The translations under genes and the position numbers were made by a program. The notes beneath the pieces were generated by a model, which was not told the DNA's origin, searched no databases, and saw only the letters and a list, made by a program, of their open reading frames with translations. Source: Paenisporosarcina macmurdoensis (GTDB taxonomy: Bacteria; Bacillota; Bacilli; Bacillales_A; Planococcaceae). Taken from it: a DNA stretch of 64,000 bases. The stretch lies in assembly GCF_042658845.1 (NCBI RefSeq), contig NZ_JBHSRI010000038.1, positions 124,001 to 188,000 on the forward strand. The letters are read 5' to 3'. Shown here piece by piece: positions 42,144-51,991 of the stretch (positions are counted from its first letter, which is position 1; each line of letters begins with the position of its first letter).

Positions 42144-44306
42144 ATGTCAATTAGGCAGCGCCAAGTATATATTTTGCTGACAATCATATTATTGACGGTT
42201 GTTACATTAACTATCTTTAATTATAAATCGTCAAAAAATTTTGTTCTTGAAACAGTGCAGAAGGAAACAAAGGGGTTATTGGATAGTTTTACAGATGAAA
42301 CGAATAAATTTTCAAATGAACGTGTAGCAGAACTCGAATTAATTGCGGACTATATAGCATTGCTTGAAAGTGAAGAGGAAATTGTAAAGTTCTTAGGTGA
42401 ACAACGGGAGAAAATGCCTTTCTTTGCTTCTCTTGGTTTCATAACTACTGAAGGAGAAGTTTTAGCGGGTGATGGAACTCGTTTTCCAGTGAATCAAATA
42501 GAATCATTTGACCGTGCTTTGCAAGGGGAAACTGTTTTTAGTGATATATTTCCCTTTTTTCAAGATTCCACTCAGTTAGTTACCGCAGTTAGAATCCCCG
42601 TTATCAAGAATGAAAAAACAATAGGTGTACTTTCAGGTGTTGTCAATATGGGGAATGTTTTGGGTTCGATAGCAAAAGAATCAAATTTGCCAGGGACACT
42701 TTTTTTACTAAAAGAAAATCAATTAGTTTTTTCTTCTTCAGATTCAAAACTTGAGAAAAGTGGCCCGCAGGTTTCAGGTGTACTTAAAGAGATACAAGAA
42801 AGCGAACAAGGGACCATATTAATTGACGAAAATACAGCCCATTATGTTATGTACCAACGGACAGCTGGCGATTGGACGGTTGTTGTTGATTCCTTCACGG
42901 ATCGGATGAAAGATCAGATTTCTTCAATTTTTTGGCGAAACACATTGATCGTTGGCTTCTCATTTCTAATTTTATGTGGAATTTACTTCTATGTAAGAAA
43001 TAATGAAAAGCGTGAAGAGAATCTGTTGAAACGGGATTTACTGACGAACTTACCTAATCGAGTGATGCTAGAGGAAAGCTTAAAGAAGGATTTAAATCCT
43101 CAAAGCTTTAAAAAATTCACTTTATTTTTTATTAACTTAGATCGATTTAAAGAAATTAATGAACGCAATGGTTATCAGTTAGGTGACCGAGTATTATTCG
43201 AAACGAGTCGTAAAATCCAAGCGTTTGCTGGACGATATGATCTATATCGTGTTGGTGGAGATGAATTTGTATTAATCGCACCGTTTACTTCTGAAGAAGA
43301 AGTAAAAACCATAGCAGTAAATTTAGTGAAACTAATGGAAAGCCCAATAGAGTTATCTTCATTTGAAAGCGTTTGGGTGACATTTAGTGTAGGTATTCGT
43401 AAATCTTCATTAGGAGATTGGCCAGATTTAATGATGCAGGATGCCACATTTGCCGTACAAGAGGCAAAAAAACATGGTGGAAATCGCTATGTATTTTTCT
43501 CTCAAGAACTAGCGAATCAAAATGAAAGAGTTCGTTTGATTGCTAACAATGTTGTTCATGCACTGGCAAATCAAGAATATTTCATGGTATATCAACCTGT
43601 TTATGATTTATCTACGAAGAAAATTACGAGTTATGAAGCTTTACTGAGATGGGAATCTCCAATCATTGGTCAAGTGTCGCCAGTAGAATTTATTCCTTTA
43701 TTAGAAGAAAGTGATTTAATTATCCCTGTGGGGAGATGGATTTTCCGACAAGTGATCACGCAGATAAAGCTATGGGAAGAAGAAGGTCACGAAGATTTTC
43801 ATGTAGCGATTAATATATCTGTTAAACATATGATGCACCCTGATTTTTTATATGATGTGAAATCAATTATTCATGAGATGAAGATCTCACCACAGCGATT
43901 AATCTTTGAAATTACGGAAACAGTTGCTGTGCAAAATACGGACCTGGCAATTCAAATTTTAAGTGAATTAAATATTTTGGGTGTGAAAACGGCTCTTGAT
44001 GACTTTGGTACTGGCTACTCTTCACTTTCGGTTTTGAAACTGTTGCCAATCCAACAAGTAAAAGTTGATCGTTCATTTATTGTGGAAATGGAACAAGATG
44101 GAGAGAAATCACTAGTCATTTTACAAGGGGTATTAGATATTGCGAAAAACCTAGGGATGTCTACTGTGATGGAAGGTGTAGAAACCCCAGAACAACTCGA
44201 ATTATTGAGAGAGTTGGGTGCACAGAAGATTCAAGGGTACTTAATCAGTCGCCCTGTGGTAGCAGAATTGGCAATTGAACTTAGAAAACAAACCTGGCTG
44301 CATTAA
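42144..44306 (+). CDS. Membrane GGDEF-EAL protein (cyclic di-GMP turnover)
   Basis: A 720-residue sensor: membrane helix near 9-27, extracellular Cache-like sensor (about 30-265), helix about 272-292, GGDEF domain (intact GGDEF at about 371-375) and EAL domain (EALLRW at 498, ETE region FEITET, DDFGTGYSS at 619, KVDRSF). Both catalytic motifs are conserved, so cyclase and phosphodiesterase activities are both possible. No canonical RxxD inhibitory site precedes GGDEF. Monocistronic. Confidence 0.92.
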   Translation: MSIRQRQVYILLTIILLTVVTLTIFNYKSSKNFVLETVQKETKGLLDSFTDETNKFSNERVAELELIADYIALLESEEEIVKFLGEQREKMPFFASLGFITTEGEVLAGDGTRFPVNQIESFDRALQGETVFSDIFPFFQDSTQLVTAVRIPVIKNEKTIGVLSGVVNMGNVLGSIAKESNLPGTLFLLKENQLVFSSSDSKLEKSGPQVSGVLKEIQESEQGTILIDENTAHYVMYQRTAGDWTVVVDSFTDRMKDQISSIFWRNTLIVGFSFLILCGIYFYVRNNEKREENLLKRDLLTNLPNRVMLEESLKKDLNPQSFKKFTLFFINLDRFKEINERNGYQLGDRVLFETSRKIQAFAGRYDLYRVGGDEFVLIAPFTSEEEVKTIAVNLVKLMESPIELSSFESVWVTFSVGIRKSSLGDWPDLMMQDATFAVQEAKKHGGNRYVFFSQELANQNERVRLIANNVVHALANQEYFMVYQPVYDLSTKKITSYEALLRWESPIIGQVSPVEFIPLLEESDLIIPVGRWIFRQVITQIKLWEEEGHEDFHVAINISVKHMMHPDFLYDVKSIIHEMKISPQRLIFEITETVAVQNTDLAIQILSELNILGVKTALDDFGTGYSSLSVLKLLPIQQVKVDRSFIVEMEQDGEKSLVILQGVLDIAKNLGMSTVMEGVETPEQLELLRELGAQKIQGYLISRPVVAELAIELRKQTWLH

Positions 44307-44307
44307 A

Positions 44308-44345
44308 AAAAGGAACTTCTCTATACAAGAGAAGTTCCTTTTTAT
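44308..44345. terminator. Terminator after the GGDEF-EAL gene
   Basis: AAAGGAACTTCTCT pairs with AGAGAAGTTCCTTT, T-run follows. Confidence 0.92.
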
Positions 44346-44381
44346 TTAAAAGAATTTGTTAAACGGTATTTTTAATCTTAA

Positions 44382-44903
44382 TTAAGCTGGGTTAGCTTCA
44401 AGGTCAATCGTAATTTTAATCTCTTTACCTACTAAAACTCCACCAGTTTCAAGTGCAGCATTCCATGTTAAGCCGAAATCTTCACGGTTAATTTTAGTTT
44501 CAGCTTCAAAAGCTACTACTTCAACGCCCCACGGGTTAGTACCTTTACCACCGTATTCAGCTTCAAATACCACTGGTTTAGTTACGTCTTTAATTGTTAA
44601 GTCACCAGCAATGGCATAGTCTTCGCCTTTTTTAGAAATATCATTAGCTACAAATTTAATTTCCGGGTATGTTTCAGCATCAAAGAAATCAGCTGAACGA
44701 AGGTGATTGTCACGATCTTCGCTTCCAGTGTTAATACTTGCTACCTTAATTGTGAAAGCAATGTTTGCACCAGTTAGGTCTGTTTCTTCTGCTCCAACGT
44801 CAGCAGTAAAATCAGTGAAAGATCCACGTACTTTAGAAACCATCATATGTTTTACTGAAAATCCAATACTTGAGTGAGAAGCGTCTACGTTCCATTTTTT
44901 CAT
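44382..44903 (-). CDS. YceI-family lipocalin-like protein
   Basis: A 173-residue YceI protein: WNVDASHSSIGFSVKHMMVSKVRG and TFKxxVASINTG-type blocks (KVASINTGSEDRDNHLRSADFFDAE), DLTIKDVTKPV, NREDFGLTWN. The fold is a barrel that binds isoprenoid or other lipids, quinones included. No signal peptide, so it is cytosolic. Start 44903 follows GGAGG. Divergent from an HxlR regulator; an MhqR-like box and TTACTATATG motifs lie between. Confidence 0.92.
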   Translation of the reverse strand: MKKWNVDASHSSIGFSVKHMMVSKVRGSFTDFTADVGAEETDLTGANIAFTIKVASINTGSEDRDNHLRSADFFDAETYPEIKFVANDISKKGEDYAIAGDLTIKDVTKPVVFEAEYGGKGTNPWGVEVVAFEAETKINREDFGLTWNAALETGGVLVGKEIKITIDLEANPA

Positions 44904-44940
44904 TATAAATTCCTCCAATATGTTTTTTAATTTCTATAAC

Positions 44941-45074
44941 TTACTATATGTGGTTATTACCCTAATGTCAATATGTTTGAATTAAAGTATCTCGAATTAA
45001 AGATAATTATTTGTGTAAATCTTTTATTACCAAGAAATATCCCAATACTCCTTTCATAAAGTTACTATATGTAA
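44941..45074. promoter_or_regulatory. yceI-hxlR control region: MhqR-like box and repeated TTACTATATG motifs
   Basis: TATCTCGAATTAAAGATA at 44988-45005 is an MhqR-like dyad. TTACTATATGTGG (44941-44953) and TTACTATATGTAA (45062-45074), plus a related TTACTATAATTTAC at 45117-45130, look like repeated operator half-sites, perhaps for the HxlR protein itself. The spacing places one near each gene. Confidence 0.45.
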
Positions 45075-45177
45075 GCTACTATAAAATAATAACATAATTA
45101 CGTGAAGTAATTTAATTACTATAATTTACATGGATTTTCATTTGGGTTATAATTAATAATAATAGAGGTGAGAATTT

Positions 45178-45486
45178 ATGAAAGAAACGACAATATGTCC
45201 GCGTTTATCAAAAGCGATGGAACTCATCGGGAAAAGATGGACAGGGCTAATCCTATATCAGTTATTAGAAGGACCACAGCGATTTAATGAAATCGAATCT
45301 TCCTTGCCAGTAAGTGGACGTCTTCTATCAGAGCGATTAAAAGAGTTAGAAAAAGAAGGCATAGTTGAACGTCGTGTTTTTGCAGAAGTTCCTGTGAAAG
45401 TGGAATATTCCTTAACTGAAAAAGGAAAAGGGCTGAAAGACGCAATTGCAAACATCGAACATTGGTCAAAAGTATGGTTATCATGA
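45178..45486 (+). CDS. HxlR-family redox regulator (YodB/CatR-like)
   Basis: A 102-residue winged-helix protein of the DUF24/HxlR family: AMELIGKRWTGLILYQLLEGP, LPVSGRLLSERLKELEKEGIV and the wing VPVKVEYSLTEKG. Cys7 in the N-terminal ICPRLSKAME segment matches the conserved redox Cys of YodB and CatR, which respond to quinones and diamide. It probably controls itself and the divergent yceI gene. Ribosome site GAGGTGAG precedes ATG. Confidence 0.88.
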   Translation: MKETTICPRLSKAMELIGKRWTGLILYQLLEGPQRFNEIESSLPVSGRLLSERLKELEKEGIVERRVFAEVPVKVEYSLTEKGKGLKDAIANIEHWSKVWLS

Positions 45487-45561
45487 AAATCACTTGTCAA
45501 ATTGGTCGACAATACGCATACTATGTAATGAAAAGAGTTATGCGAAAGGATTTGGCTTTTC

Positions 45562-46476
45562 ATGAATAAACAGCGTTGGTTTGACGATTTAACTACAAAA
45601 ATTTCACACGAATGTGTAAAAATAGATGAACTACTTTCCTTGCACACGATGACAAAAATGGGTGGTCGGGCAGATTTATTTGTATCTCCGACAACTGAAG
45701 AAGAAACTATTTTTGTTGTGTCATATGCTCATGACAATCAAATTCCCTTATTATTACTTGGAAATGGGTCTAATATGGTGGTTCGAGATGGCGGAGTACG
45801 CGGCATCGTCTTGAATTTGTCCAAGTTAAATCGCATTAGTATTAAAGGAACTCGTGTATACGCTGAAAGTGGCGCTGACATCATTGATGTCTCAAGAGCG
45901 GCAGTGAAAGAAACATTAGCAGGACTTGAGTTTGCATGCGGTATCCCTGGTTCCGTCGGTGGTGCAATGGCAATGAATGCGGGAGCATATGGCGGCGAGA
46001 TTAAAGATATTATTTTCCAAGCCACTGTTTTGACGCAACAAGGAGAAAAACTTGTGTTGTCTAAAGAAGAACTTGAGCTAGAGTACCGTATGAGTGTGAT
46101 TACTAAAAAAGATTATTTTGTATTGTCCGCAGAGTTTGATCTATTACCTGGTGATCAATTAACAATTGATGCCAAGGTGGCAGATTTAACACATTTACGT
46201 GAATCGAAGCAGCCTTTAGAATATCCATCAGCTGGTAGTGTTTTCAAACGTCCCCCAGGTTATTATGCAGGTAAGTTAATTCAAGACTGCGAATTACAAG
46301 GCAAGGGATTTGGCGGTGCGGAAGTTTCAATGAAACACGCTGGCTTTATTGTTAATAAAAATAACGCAACGGCAACTGACTATATTCAAACCATTGAAAT
46401 GGTTCGCGAAAAAGTTCAAGAGAAATTTGGGATTTTACTAGACCTTGAAGTGAAAATTGTTGGCGAAAACGAATAA
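45562..46476 (+). CDS. murB: UDP-N-acetylenolpyruvoylglucosamine reductase MurB
   Basis: A 304-residue FAD enzyme of peptidoglycan precursor synthesis (reduces UDP-GlcNAc-enolpyruvate to UDP-MurNAc). LLLGNGSNMVVRDGG (FAD), ACGIPGSVGGAMAMNAG, active-site YPSAGSVFKRPPG and a C-terminal catalytic Glu region (LDLEVKIVGE). It is a short type II-like form without the Tyr loop. It stands alone rather than in a division cluster. Confidence 0.96.
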   Translation: MNKQRWFDDLTTKISHECVKIDELLSLHTMTKMGGRADLFVSPTTEEETIFVVSYAHDNQIPLLLLGNGSNMVVRDGGVRGIVLNLSKLNRISIKGTRVYAESGADIIDVSRAAVKETLAGLEFACGIPGSVGGAMAMNAGAYGGEIKDIIFQATVLTQQGEKLVLSKEELELEYRMSVITKKDYFVLSAEFDLLPGDQLTIDAKVADLTHLRESKQPLEYPSAGSVFKRPPGYYAGKLIQDCELQGKGFGGAEVSMKHAGFIVNKNNATATDYIQTIEMVREKVQEKFGILLDLEVKIVGENE

Positions 46477-46479
46477 TAA

Positions 46480-46515
46480 AAGCCTCGAATTCTTTAGAAT
46501 TCGAGGCTTTTTACA
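46480..46515. terminator. Terminator after murB
   Basis: AAAGCCTCGAATTCT pairs with AGAATTCGAGGCTTT, T-run follows. Confidence 0.92.
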
Positions 46516-46576
46516 TGCAAACAGTAGCAATTACTATTAAACTAAAGAGACAACTAATGTAAAGACAGGAGGACCA

Positions 46577-48033
46577 ATGGAGAATTTTTCAACGGATTTC
46601 ACGGTATTATTAATAGGGATTTTTCTTTTATGTGGAGTTATGATGACAAAACTTTCAGCAAGAGTGGGAGTTCCATCACTTATTTTGTTCATGTTTCTAG
46701 GAATGGCTTTAGGAAGTGATATTTCAGGTCTCATTCATTTTACAGATGCAAAACTTGCCCAAATGGTAGGGGTCTTTGCACTAATCATCATTTTATTTGA
46801 AGGTGGACTACAAACGCAGTGGAAACATGCTCGCCCAATTATTGGAGGTGCCACTGTACTTGCTACACTGGGGGTCGTCTTGACGACATCTATTGTGGCG
46901 ATAGCAGCGTACTATGTGTTGGACATCGGCTGGCTAGAAGCCTTCCTACTTGGATCTATTGTGGGTTCTACCGATGCAGCTGCAGTGTTTTCTGTATTAT
47001 CAGGCCAAAATATTAAGGAAAAACTAACCTCGACTTTAGAAGCTGAATCAGGAACGAATGATCCGATGGCCATGTTTTTAACTATTGTCTTTATCGAATG
47101 GATTTTAATGCCAGACATTTCTGTATGGTCTTTAGTTGGAATGTTCGCTATGCAAATGGGACTGGGCTTAGCATTTGGATTTGGACTAGGTTACATAGCA
47201 TCTAAAACAATGAATAAAATTAAATTAGATGCAAGTGGACTTTACGCGGTGTTATCTGCAGGCTTTGCCATTTTTATTTACAGTCTAACTGCTGTATTAG
47301 GAGGCAGCGGGTTACTCGCAGTTTACATAGCTGCCATGATTATCGGTAACCGAGAATTGACTCATAGTCATTCAATATTTAGCTTTCACGAGGGGTTTGC
47401 ATGGTTGATGCAAATTACCATGTTCGTGATTTTGGGGTTATTGGTATTCCCGAGTGATCTTGCCGAGTGGGATCTTATTTGGAAAGGCCTTGTACTGTCC
47501 TTTGTGTTAATTGTTATTGCTAGACCAATCGCAGTATTTGCTTCTACCATCTTCTTTCCCTATACCCTGAAAGAGAAATGGTTTATGTCATGGGCTGGAC
47601 TTCGCGGCGCCGTTCCAATCGTCCTCTAGCCGGTATAGAAAATAGTACTTTGTATTTCAATATCGTATTCTTTATTGTTCTGAGTTCAGCATTACTACAA
47701 GGGTCGACCATTCCATATGTTGCGAAAGTCTTAGGACTTAATGGACCGCCTGTACCAAAACGGATTCATACATTGGAACTCGTATCCATGGATCGTGCCA
47801 ATGCAGAAATGTTGGAATTCGAAGTTTCTGAGTTATCGCCATTTGCCGGACAACTTGTTCAAACCATTGGCTTACCAGAAAAGACGGTTATTAGTGCGAT
47901 TATTCGTCAAGGTAATTTAGTGATGCCAACTGGTGCAACGAAACTACAAACGAAAGATATTTTATATATTCTCACTGCAAAAGAGCAAGTAGCCAATGTG
48001 AAATTAGTGTTAGCCGAAGAATTGATGATCTAA
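46577..48033 (+). pseudogene. Frameshifted CPA1-type potassium (cation)/proton antiporter
   Basis: Frame 1 (46577-47629, 350 residues) covers the membrane part: ILFEGGLQTQWKHARP, GSIVGSTDAAAVFSVL, EAESGTNDPMA, ending GLRGAVPIVL then a stop. The family normally continues with an A-T-F/Y-P-L-x-A-G segment; here the text jumps to PLAGIENS in the next reading frame (from about 47617) and runs to 48033, including a TrkA-C/RCK_C-like regulatory domain. The join fits a deletion of about 13 bases at 47617-47622. Start ATG 46577 follows AGGAGG. The rest is undamaged, so the lesion is recent or a sequence error. Confidence 0.78.
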
Positions 48034-48068
48034 AACTAGAGGGTGAAAGATGCCCTCTAGTTTTTATG
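48032..48068 (+). terminator. Terminator after the antiporter gene
   Basis: AAACTAGAGGG pairs with CCCTCTAGTTT, T-run follows; the left arm overlaps the stop codon. Confidence 0.88.
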
Positions 48069-48740
48069 AAAGATGAGAAAGTATATAATTTTAGTCCCAT
48101 AAACCCAGTGTTTCAGGTACTTTGGACAAAAAGATGATTCATTAATATGGTTGATTTTCGTTTCAGTCGGACGCTTTCCGCGGGGCGGGCGGTGAGCCTC
48201 CTCGGTCGCTTTGCGATCTGCGGGGTCTCACCTGTCCCGCTAATCCCGCTGGAAAGATATTGGACGAACTGTAATTCGTCCAATATCTTTGCGACGAGTA
48301 ACCGCAGGAGCAGGTGTTTTCACGCCGCCTTCCGCTACAATCCATGAAGTGTGAAGTAACCAACAAGAAAATCTATAAATTGCTTATTGCTAAGACACGA
48401 AAAAATGATTCTAAGTTAAGCTAGAGATAGAACACCCTATAATCTGTAGTTGCCATCTATATTAGTTGATTGAAGCGCAGGTGGCGACTTCTGCGGGAAT
48501 AGCAGATGTTTTCTGCACCGAAAGCAAAGCGGCAGGTGCATGAGCTGAAGACCCCGCAGGAAAGATTCTGGCCAAAAGCCAGTATCTTTGCGACGAGTAA
48601 CCGCAGGAGCACCATGTTTTTGCAGTGACGAGGAGACTGAAGCCATGCCCGCGAAAAGCGTCCACCGTAGCGGAAATCAACAGGCTACTGTGGTTACTCT
48701 TCTTAAAAGTGCCGGTCGAACTTTGCCCGGTTTTTTTTAT
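48068..48740 (+). repeat. Dispersed foldback repeat, subfamily B, copies 2 and 3 joined
   Basis: The left part (48068-48320) repeats the 7.0-kb copy, including its flank and the same perfect 16-bp hairpin at 48252-48289. The right part (48450-48680) has the same layout but another hairpin, AAAGATTCTGGC/GCCAGTATCTTT, then the shared GCGACGAGTAACCGCAGGAG and end CGGAAATCAAC. A decayed terminator-like CCGG/CCGG hairpin and T8 follow at 48708-48738. It looks like two elements fused after loss of the middle. Open frames here are artefacts. Confidence 0.8.
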
Positions 48741-48842
48741 TGTCTTCAAAGCAGACCGCGCATTTAAGCTTTTCTTTCAATTGCAGGACTTTTTCCTTTT
48801 CACACGAAATAGTATAGTAAGAAAGTTTAAGGGGAGAAGGCC

Positions 48843-51212
48843 ATGACCAGAAGAAGAAAGGTAGGCAAATGGATTGCCTGGATTTTAGGTAGCATCGCGT
48901 TAATTCTTATAGTGGGAGTCATTTTTTTGAATTTTTACATCGGTAAATCGAAACCACAAATTGATGGCAATATGGCAGTCCGTGTTTTAGAAGAGGAAGT
49001 GCTTGTCACACGTGATGAACAGGGAGTCCCGCATATTAAAGCTGAAAGTGATGCGGACTTATATCGTGCACAAGGTTTTGTGCAAGCGCAGGACCGTATG
49101 TTTCAAATGGATTTAGCGAGACGACAAGCGAGTGGTCGCTTATCAGAAGTCGTTGGAGGAGCGGCAATTACGACAGACAAATTCTTCCGTACATTTAGTT
49201 TGAGGCAGGCTGCAGAAGATTCATGGTCTAGTTATGGAAAAGACGCAAAGCAAGTGCTCACTTGGTACGCTGAAGGGGTAAATGCCTACATAAAGCAAGC
49301 ACAGGACCAAGGTGAATTATCTTTTGAGTTTAAATTGTTAGGATATGAGCCAGAGCCTTGGACAGAAGTGGATTCTTTAACCATTGGGAAATTTATGGCG
49401 TATGACCTTGGTGGTAACTGGTCGAGTTTAGCTGTTCGACATTGGGCGCTTGGGAATTTTTCTGAAGAAAAAGCTCGAGAGATATTTATTACATATCCGG
49501 AAGACAAACCCTCAATAATAAAAGCCAATATACAAAATCCAGTTGCCGTTGCAGGTAAATTTGATGCTTCAGTTATTCCTAACGAATTTAATGGCAGTAA
49601 CAACTGGGTCGTTTCTGGTGATAAAACAGAATCAGGCATGCCCCTACTTGCTGATGATCCGCATTTAGGGCTGAGTACACCATCCATATGGTATCAAATG
49701 CATTTGCAATCACCACAACAAAATGTAAGCGGTGTCATATTTGCGGGGATTCCAGGAATTATTTTAGGGCATAACGACGAAATAGCTTGGGGCGTTACGA
49801 ATGTAGGACCGGATGTTCAAGATTTATATATTGAAACACCAAACCCTGAAGCACCTACCGAATTTAAATACGAAGGGGAATGGGAACAAGCCGAAGTTCG
49901 GGACGAACCAATCAAGGTCAAAGACGCTGCCACAGTTGACTTTGAAGTGGTGGTTACGCGTCACGGTCCCATTATTTCCAATGTCATGTTTGATAAAGAA
50001 GAACCAAGTGCCCAGTTTTCTTTACAATGGACTGCTCTAGAGCCAACTTTAGAATTACAAGCCATTCTAAATATGAATAAAGCCTCTAATTGGACAGAAT
50101 TCGAAACAGCGTTGGAAGATTTCCATGCCCCTGCTCAAAACTTTGTTTTTGCAGGGAAAGACGGAACAATTGCGTATAAAGCGAATGGGCGCATCCCGAT
50201 TCGGAAGTCTGGAGATGCTCAGTTACCGGTACCGGGTGATTCTGACGAGTATGGATGGGAGGGATATGTTCCGTATGATGAATTGCCGACAGTCGTAAAT
50301 CCGGATGAAGGATTTATTGCAACAGCTAATAATCAAGTAGTAGATGAAACATATCCCTACCACATCACCGACTTTTGGGCTCAATCATATCGCTACGAGC
50401 GTATCTCAGAAGTGCTAGAAAAAGGGGATAAATTCACAAAAGAAGATATGATGGCTCTACAAATGGATCAACATAACCTGCAAGCTCGCGAGTTCTTAAC
50501 AGATATGGTCGCATCCGTAGAAAGAATGGATACAGCAAATAAATACGGTGAGCTCACGGAAATATTAAAACAATGGGATCAAGTAGATTCTGTTGATGTG
50601 GCGGCACCACTCATTTTCCATAAATGGATAAAGCAATTGCCAGCTACACTATTCAAGGATCAAATGCCAAAAGATATTTATGACCTAATGGGTGGCAAAG
50701 GCAATATCACGGATACAATGATGCGACAAAGTTTCTCAGGACAAGATGGAGCTTGGGTAAGTGAAGGCGGGGGAATTGATGCCTGGATGATGGATTCCTT
50801 TGAAACAGCAGTGGCTTCGATTACTGATGAATTTGGTGATAAGTCGGATGATTGGAAGTGGGGTGACTATCACCAATTAACCTTCGACCATCCGTTAAGT
50901 GGTGCATCGCCAATCTTTGCTTATTTCTTGAATCCAAAACCTGTACCGATCGGGGGCTCAAATATCACTGCTCAAGCGGCGGGCTTTACAGAGGATGGTT
51001 CAGTTGATCATGGAGCTTCTTGGCGGTTTATTGCTGATTTACAGGATCTCTCGAGTGCTCATCATATCGTTGGGCCAGGTCAAAGTGGACATATGAAGTC
51101 TCAGTGGTTCCATAACCAAGTAAATGACTGGGTGGATGGGAACTATCACGAAACGCTTATTAATGGTGACATTGTAGACGGTCATACGTTAACATTAAGT
51201 CCAAACGAGTAA
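48843..51212 (+). CDS. Penicillin acylase family N-terminal-nucleophile hydrolase
   Basis: A 789-residue membrane-anchored or exported enzyme: helix 9-31, then the alpha part (VTRDEQGVPHIKAESDADL, GFVQAQDRMFQMDLARR) and beta part after the autocleavage site at EFNG-SNNWVVSG, whose Ser becomes the nucleophile. LADDPHLGLSTP and GHNDEIAWGVTN are conserved. Family members hydrolyse penicillins, acyl-homoserine lactones or other amides; the substrate here is not predictable. First gene before crcB; only 22 bases separate them. Confidence 0.9.
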   Translation: MTRRRKVGKWIAWILGSIALILIVGVIFLNFYIGKSKPQIDGNMAVRVLEEEVLVTRDEQGVPHIKAESDADLYRAQGFVQAQDRMFQMDLARRQASGRLSEVVGGAAITTDKFFRTFSLRQAAEDSWSSYGKDAKQVLTWYAEGVNAYIKQAQDQGELSFEFKLLGYEPEPWTEVDSLTIGKFMAYDLGGNWSSLAVRHWALGNFSEEKAREIFITYPEDKPSIIKANIQNPVAVAGKFDASVIPNEFNGSNNWVVSGDKTESGMPLLADDPHLGLSTPSIWYQMHLQSPQQNVSGVIFAGIPGIILGHNDEIAWGVTNVGPDVQDLYIETPNPEAPTEFKYEGEWEQAEVRDEPIKVKDAATVDFEVVVTRHGPIISNVMFDKEEPSAQFSLQWTALEPTLELQAILNMNKASNWTEFETALEDFHAPAQNFVFAGKDGTIAYKANGRIPIRKSGDAQLPVPGDSDEYGWEGYVPYDELPTVVNPDEGFIATANNQVVDETYPYHITDFWAQSYRYERISEVLEKGDKFTKEDMMALQMDQHNLQAREFLTDMVASVERMDTANKYGELTEILKQWDQVDSVDVAAPLIFHKWIKQLPATLFKDQMPKDIYDLMGGKGNITDTMMRQSFSGQDGAWVSEGGGIDAWMMDSFETAVASITDEFGDKSDDWKWGDYHQLTFDHPLSGASPIFAYFLNPKPVPIGGSNITAQAAGFTEDGSVDHGASWRFIADLQDLSSAHHIVGPGQSGHMKSQWFHNQVNDWVDGNYHETLINGDIVDGHTLTLSPNE

Positions 51213-51234
51213 TTGTTAGGGCGTGATAAAACAA

Positions 51235-51582
51235 ATGAAGAATTTTCTATTGGTCGGAATAGGTGGAATGATAGGCGCCTTATTACGCTATAGCGTCATG
51301 GTCACAGCGCCAGACATGATTGTTCTATGGTTGGAGAATGGAATAGGGAGCCTCGTCTTAGGTTGGTTGACAGGGCGTGCTGTGGCAACTGGGAAAACGG
51401 CATCCATTTTATGGACGACAGGAGTTCTTGGTTCATTTACAACTTTTTCAACCTTTTCAGCTGAGTGGCTTGGTTTAATGCAGGAGAATATAGCATTAGC
51501 AGTTGTCTATGGACTTGGCATGACGCTGGCTTGTTTTTTTGCAGCTGCCCTTGGATTTAAGATTGGGGGATTCTCTAAATGA
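51235..51582 (+). CDS. crcB1: Fluoride channel FluC subunit 1 (CrcB)
   Basis: A 115-residue, four-helix membrane protein: GIGGMIGALLRYSV, NGIGSLVLGWLTG (Asn of the pore), GVLGSFTTFSTFSAEW (Phe box and Na site). FluC proteins export fluoride passively. Bacillales often carry two genes that assemble as a heterodimer of opposite topology. ATG 51235 is used; GTG 51223 is an alternative. Overlaps crcB2 by four bases. I found no fluoride riboswitch upstream. Confidence 0.9.
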   Translation: MKNFLLVGIGGMIGALLRYSVMVTAPDMIVLWLENGIGSLVLGWLTGRAVATGKTASILWTTGVLGSFTTFSTFSAEWLGLMQENIALAVVYGLGMTLACFFAAALGFKIGGFSK

Positions 51583-51923
51583 CTCTCCTGGCAGTAGGTC
51601 TTGGCGGTTGCTTCGGTGCCATATTACGCTATGCCGTATCTCTGAAAATACAAGGTATGAAAGGGATTTTATTGATTAATGGGGTAGGTTCATTTCTGAT
51701 GGGTTTATCTCTAAATTTGGCCCTGGAAACGAGCTGGATCGCTATCTTTTGGATTGTGGGCTTTTTGGGTGCATTCACCACTTTTTCAACGTTTGCAGTT
51801 CAATTCGTGGAAAGCTGGTCTAAAGGTCAGCAACGTCAAGCAATCAGCTACGCTCTGGTCACCCTTATCGGAGGATTTCTATTGGTCACCATTGGATGGT
51901 GGGTGGGGACTGCTCTTTACTAA
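51579..51923 (+). CDS. crcB2: Fluoride channel FluC subunit 2 (CrcB)
   Basis: A 114-residue partner of the preceding gene: GLGGCFGAILRYAVSL, NGVGSFLMGLSL, GFLGAFTTFSTFAVQFVES. It has the same four-helix layout, and its start codon overlaps the upstream stop (ATGA), so the two subunits should be made in equal amounts. Followed by a terminator. Confidence 0.92.
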   Translation: MTLLAVGLGGCFGAILRYAVSLKIQGMKGILLINGVGSFLMGLSLNLALETSWIAIFWIVGFLGAFTTFSTFAVQFVESWSKGQQRQAISYALVTLIGGFLLVTIGWWVGTALY

Positions 51924-51936
51924 AAAGTAGAAACTT

Positions 51937-51984
51937 AAAAAACTGCCACTCTGTCATTTACCATGACGGAGTGGCAGTTTTTTG
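51937..51984. terminator. Terminator after crcB2
   Basis: AAAACTGCCACTCTGTCA pairs with TGACGGAGTGGCAGTTTT, T-run follows. Confidence 0.92.
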
Positions 51985-51991
51985 TTGTTTT

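Noticed and set aside
48437..48749. Several ORFs of 69-95 residues
   Set aside because: They overlap the fused foldback repeats, have no ribosome sites, and repeat low-complexity Arg/Ser-rich text.
51182..51235. Fluoride riboswitch before crcB
   Set aside because: Only about 20 bases separate the penicillin acylase and crcB1 genes and no riboswitch core is seen.
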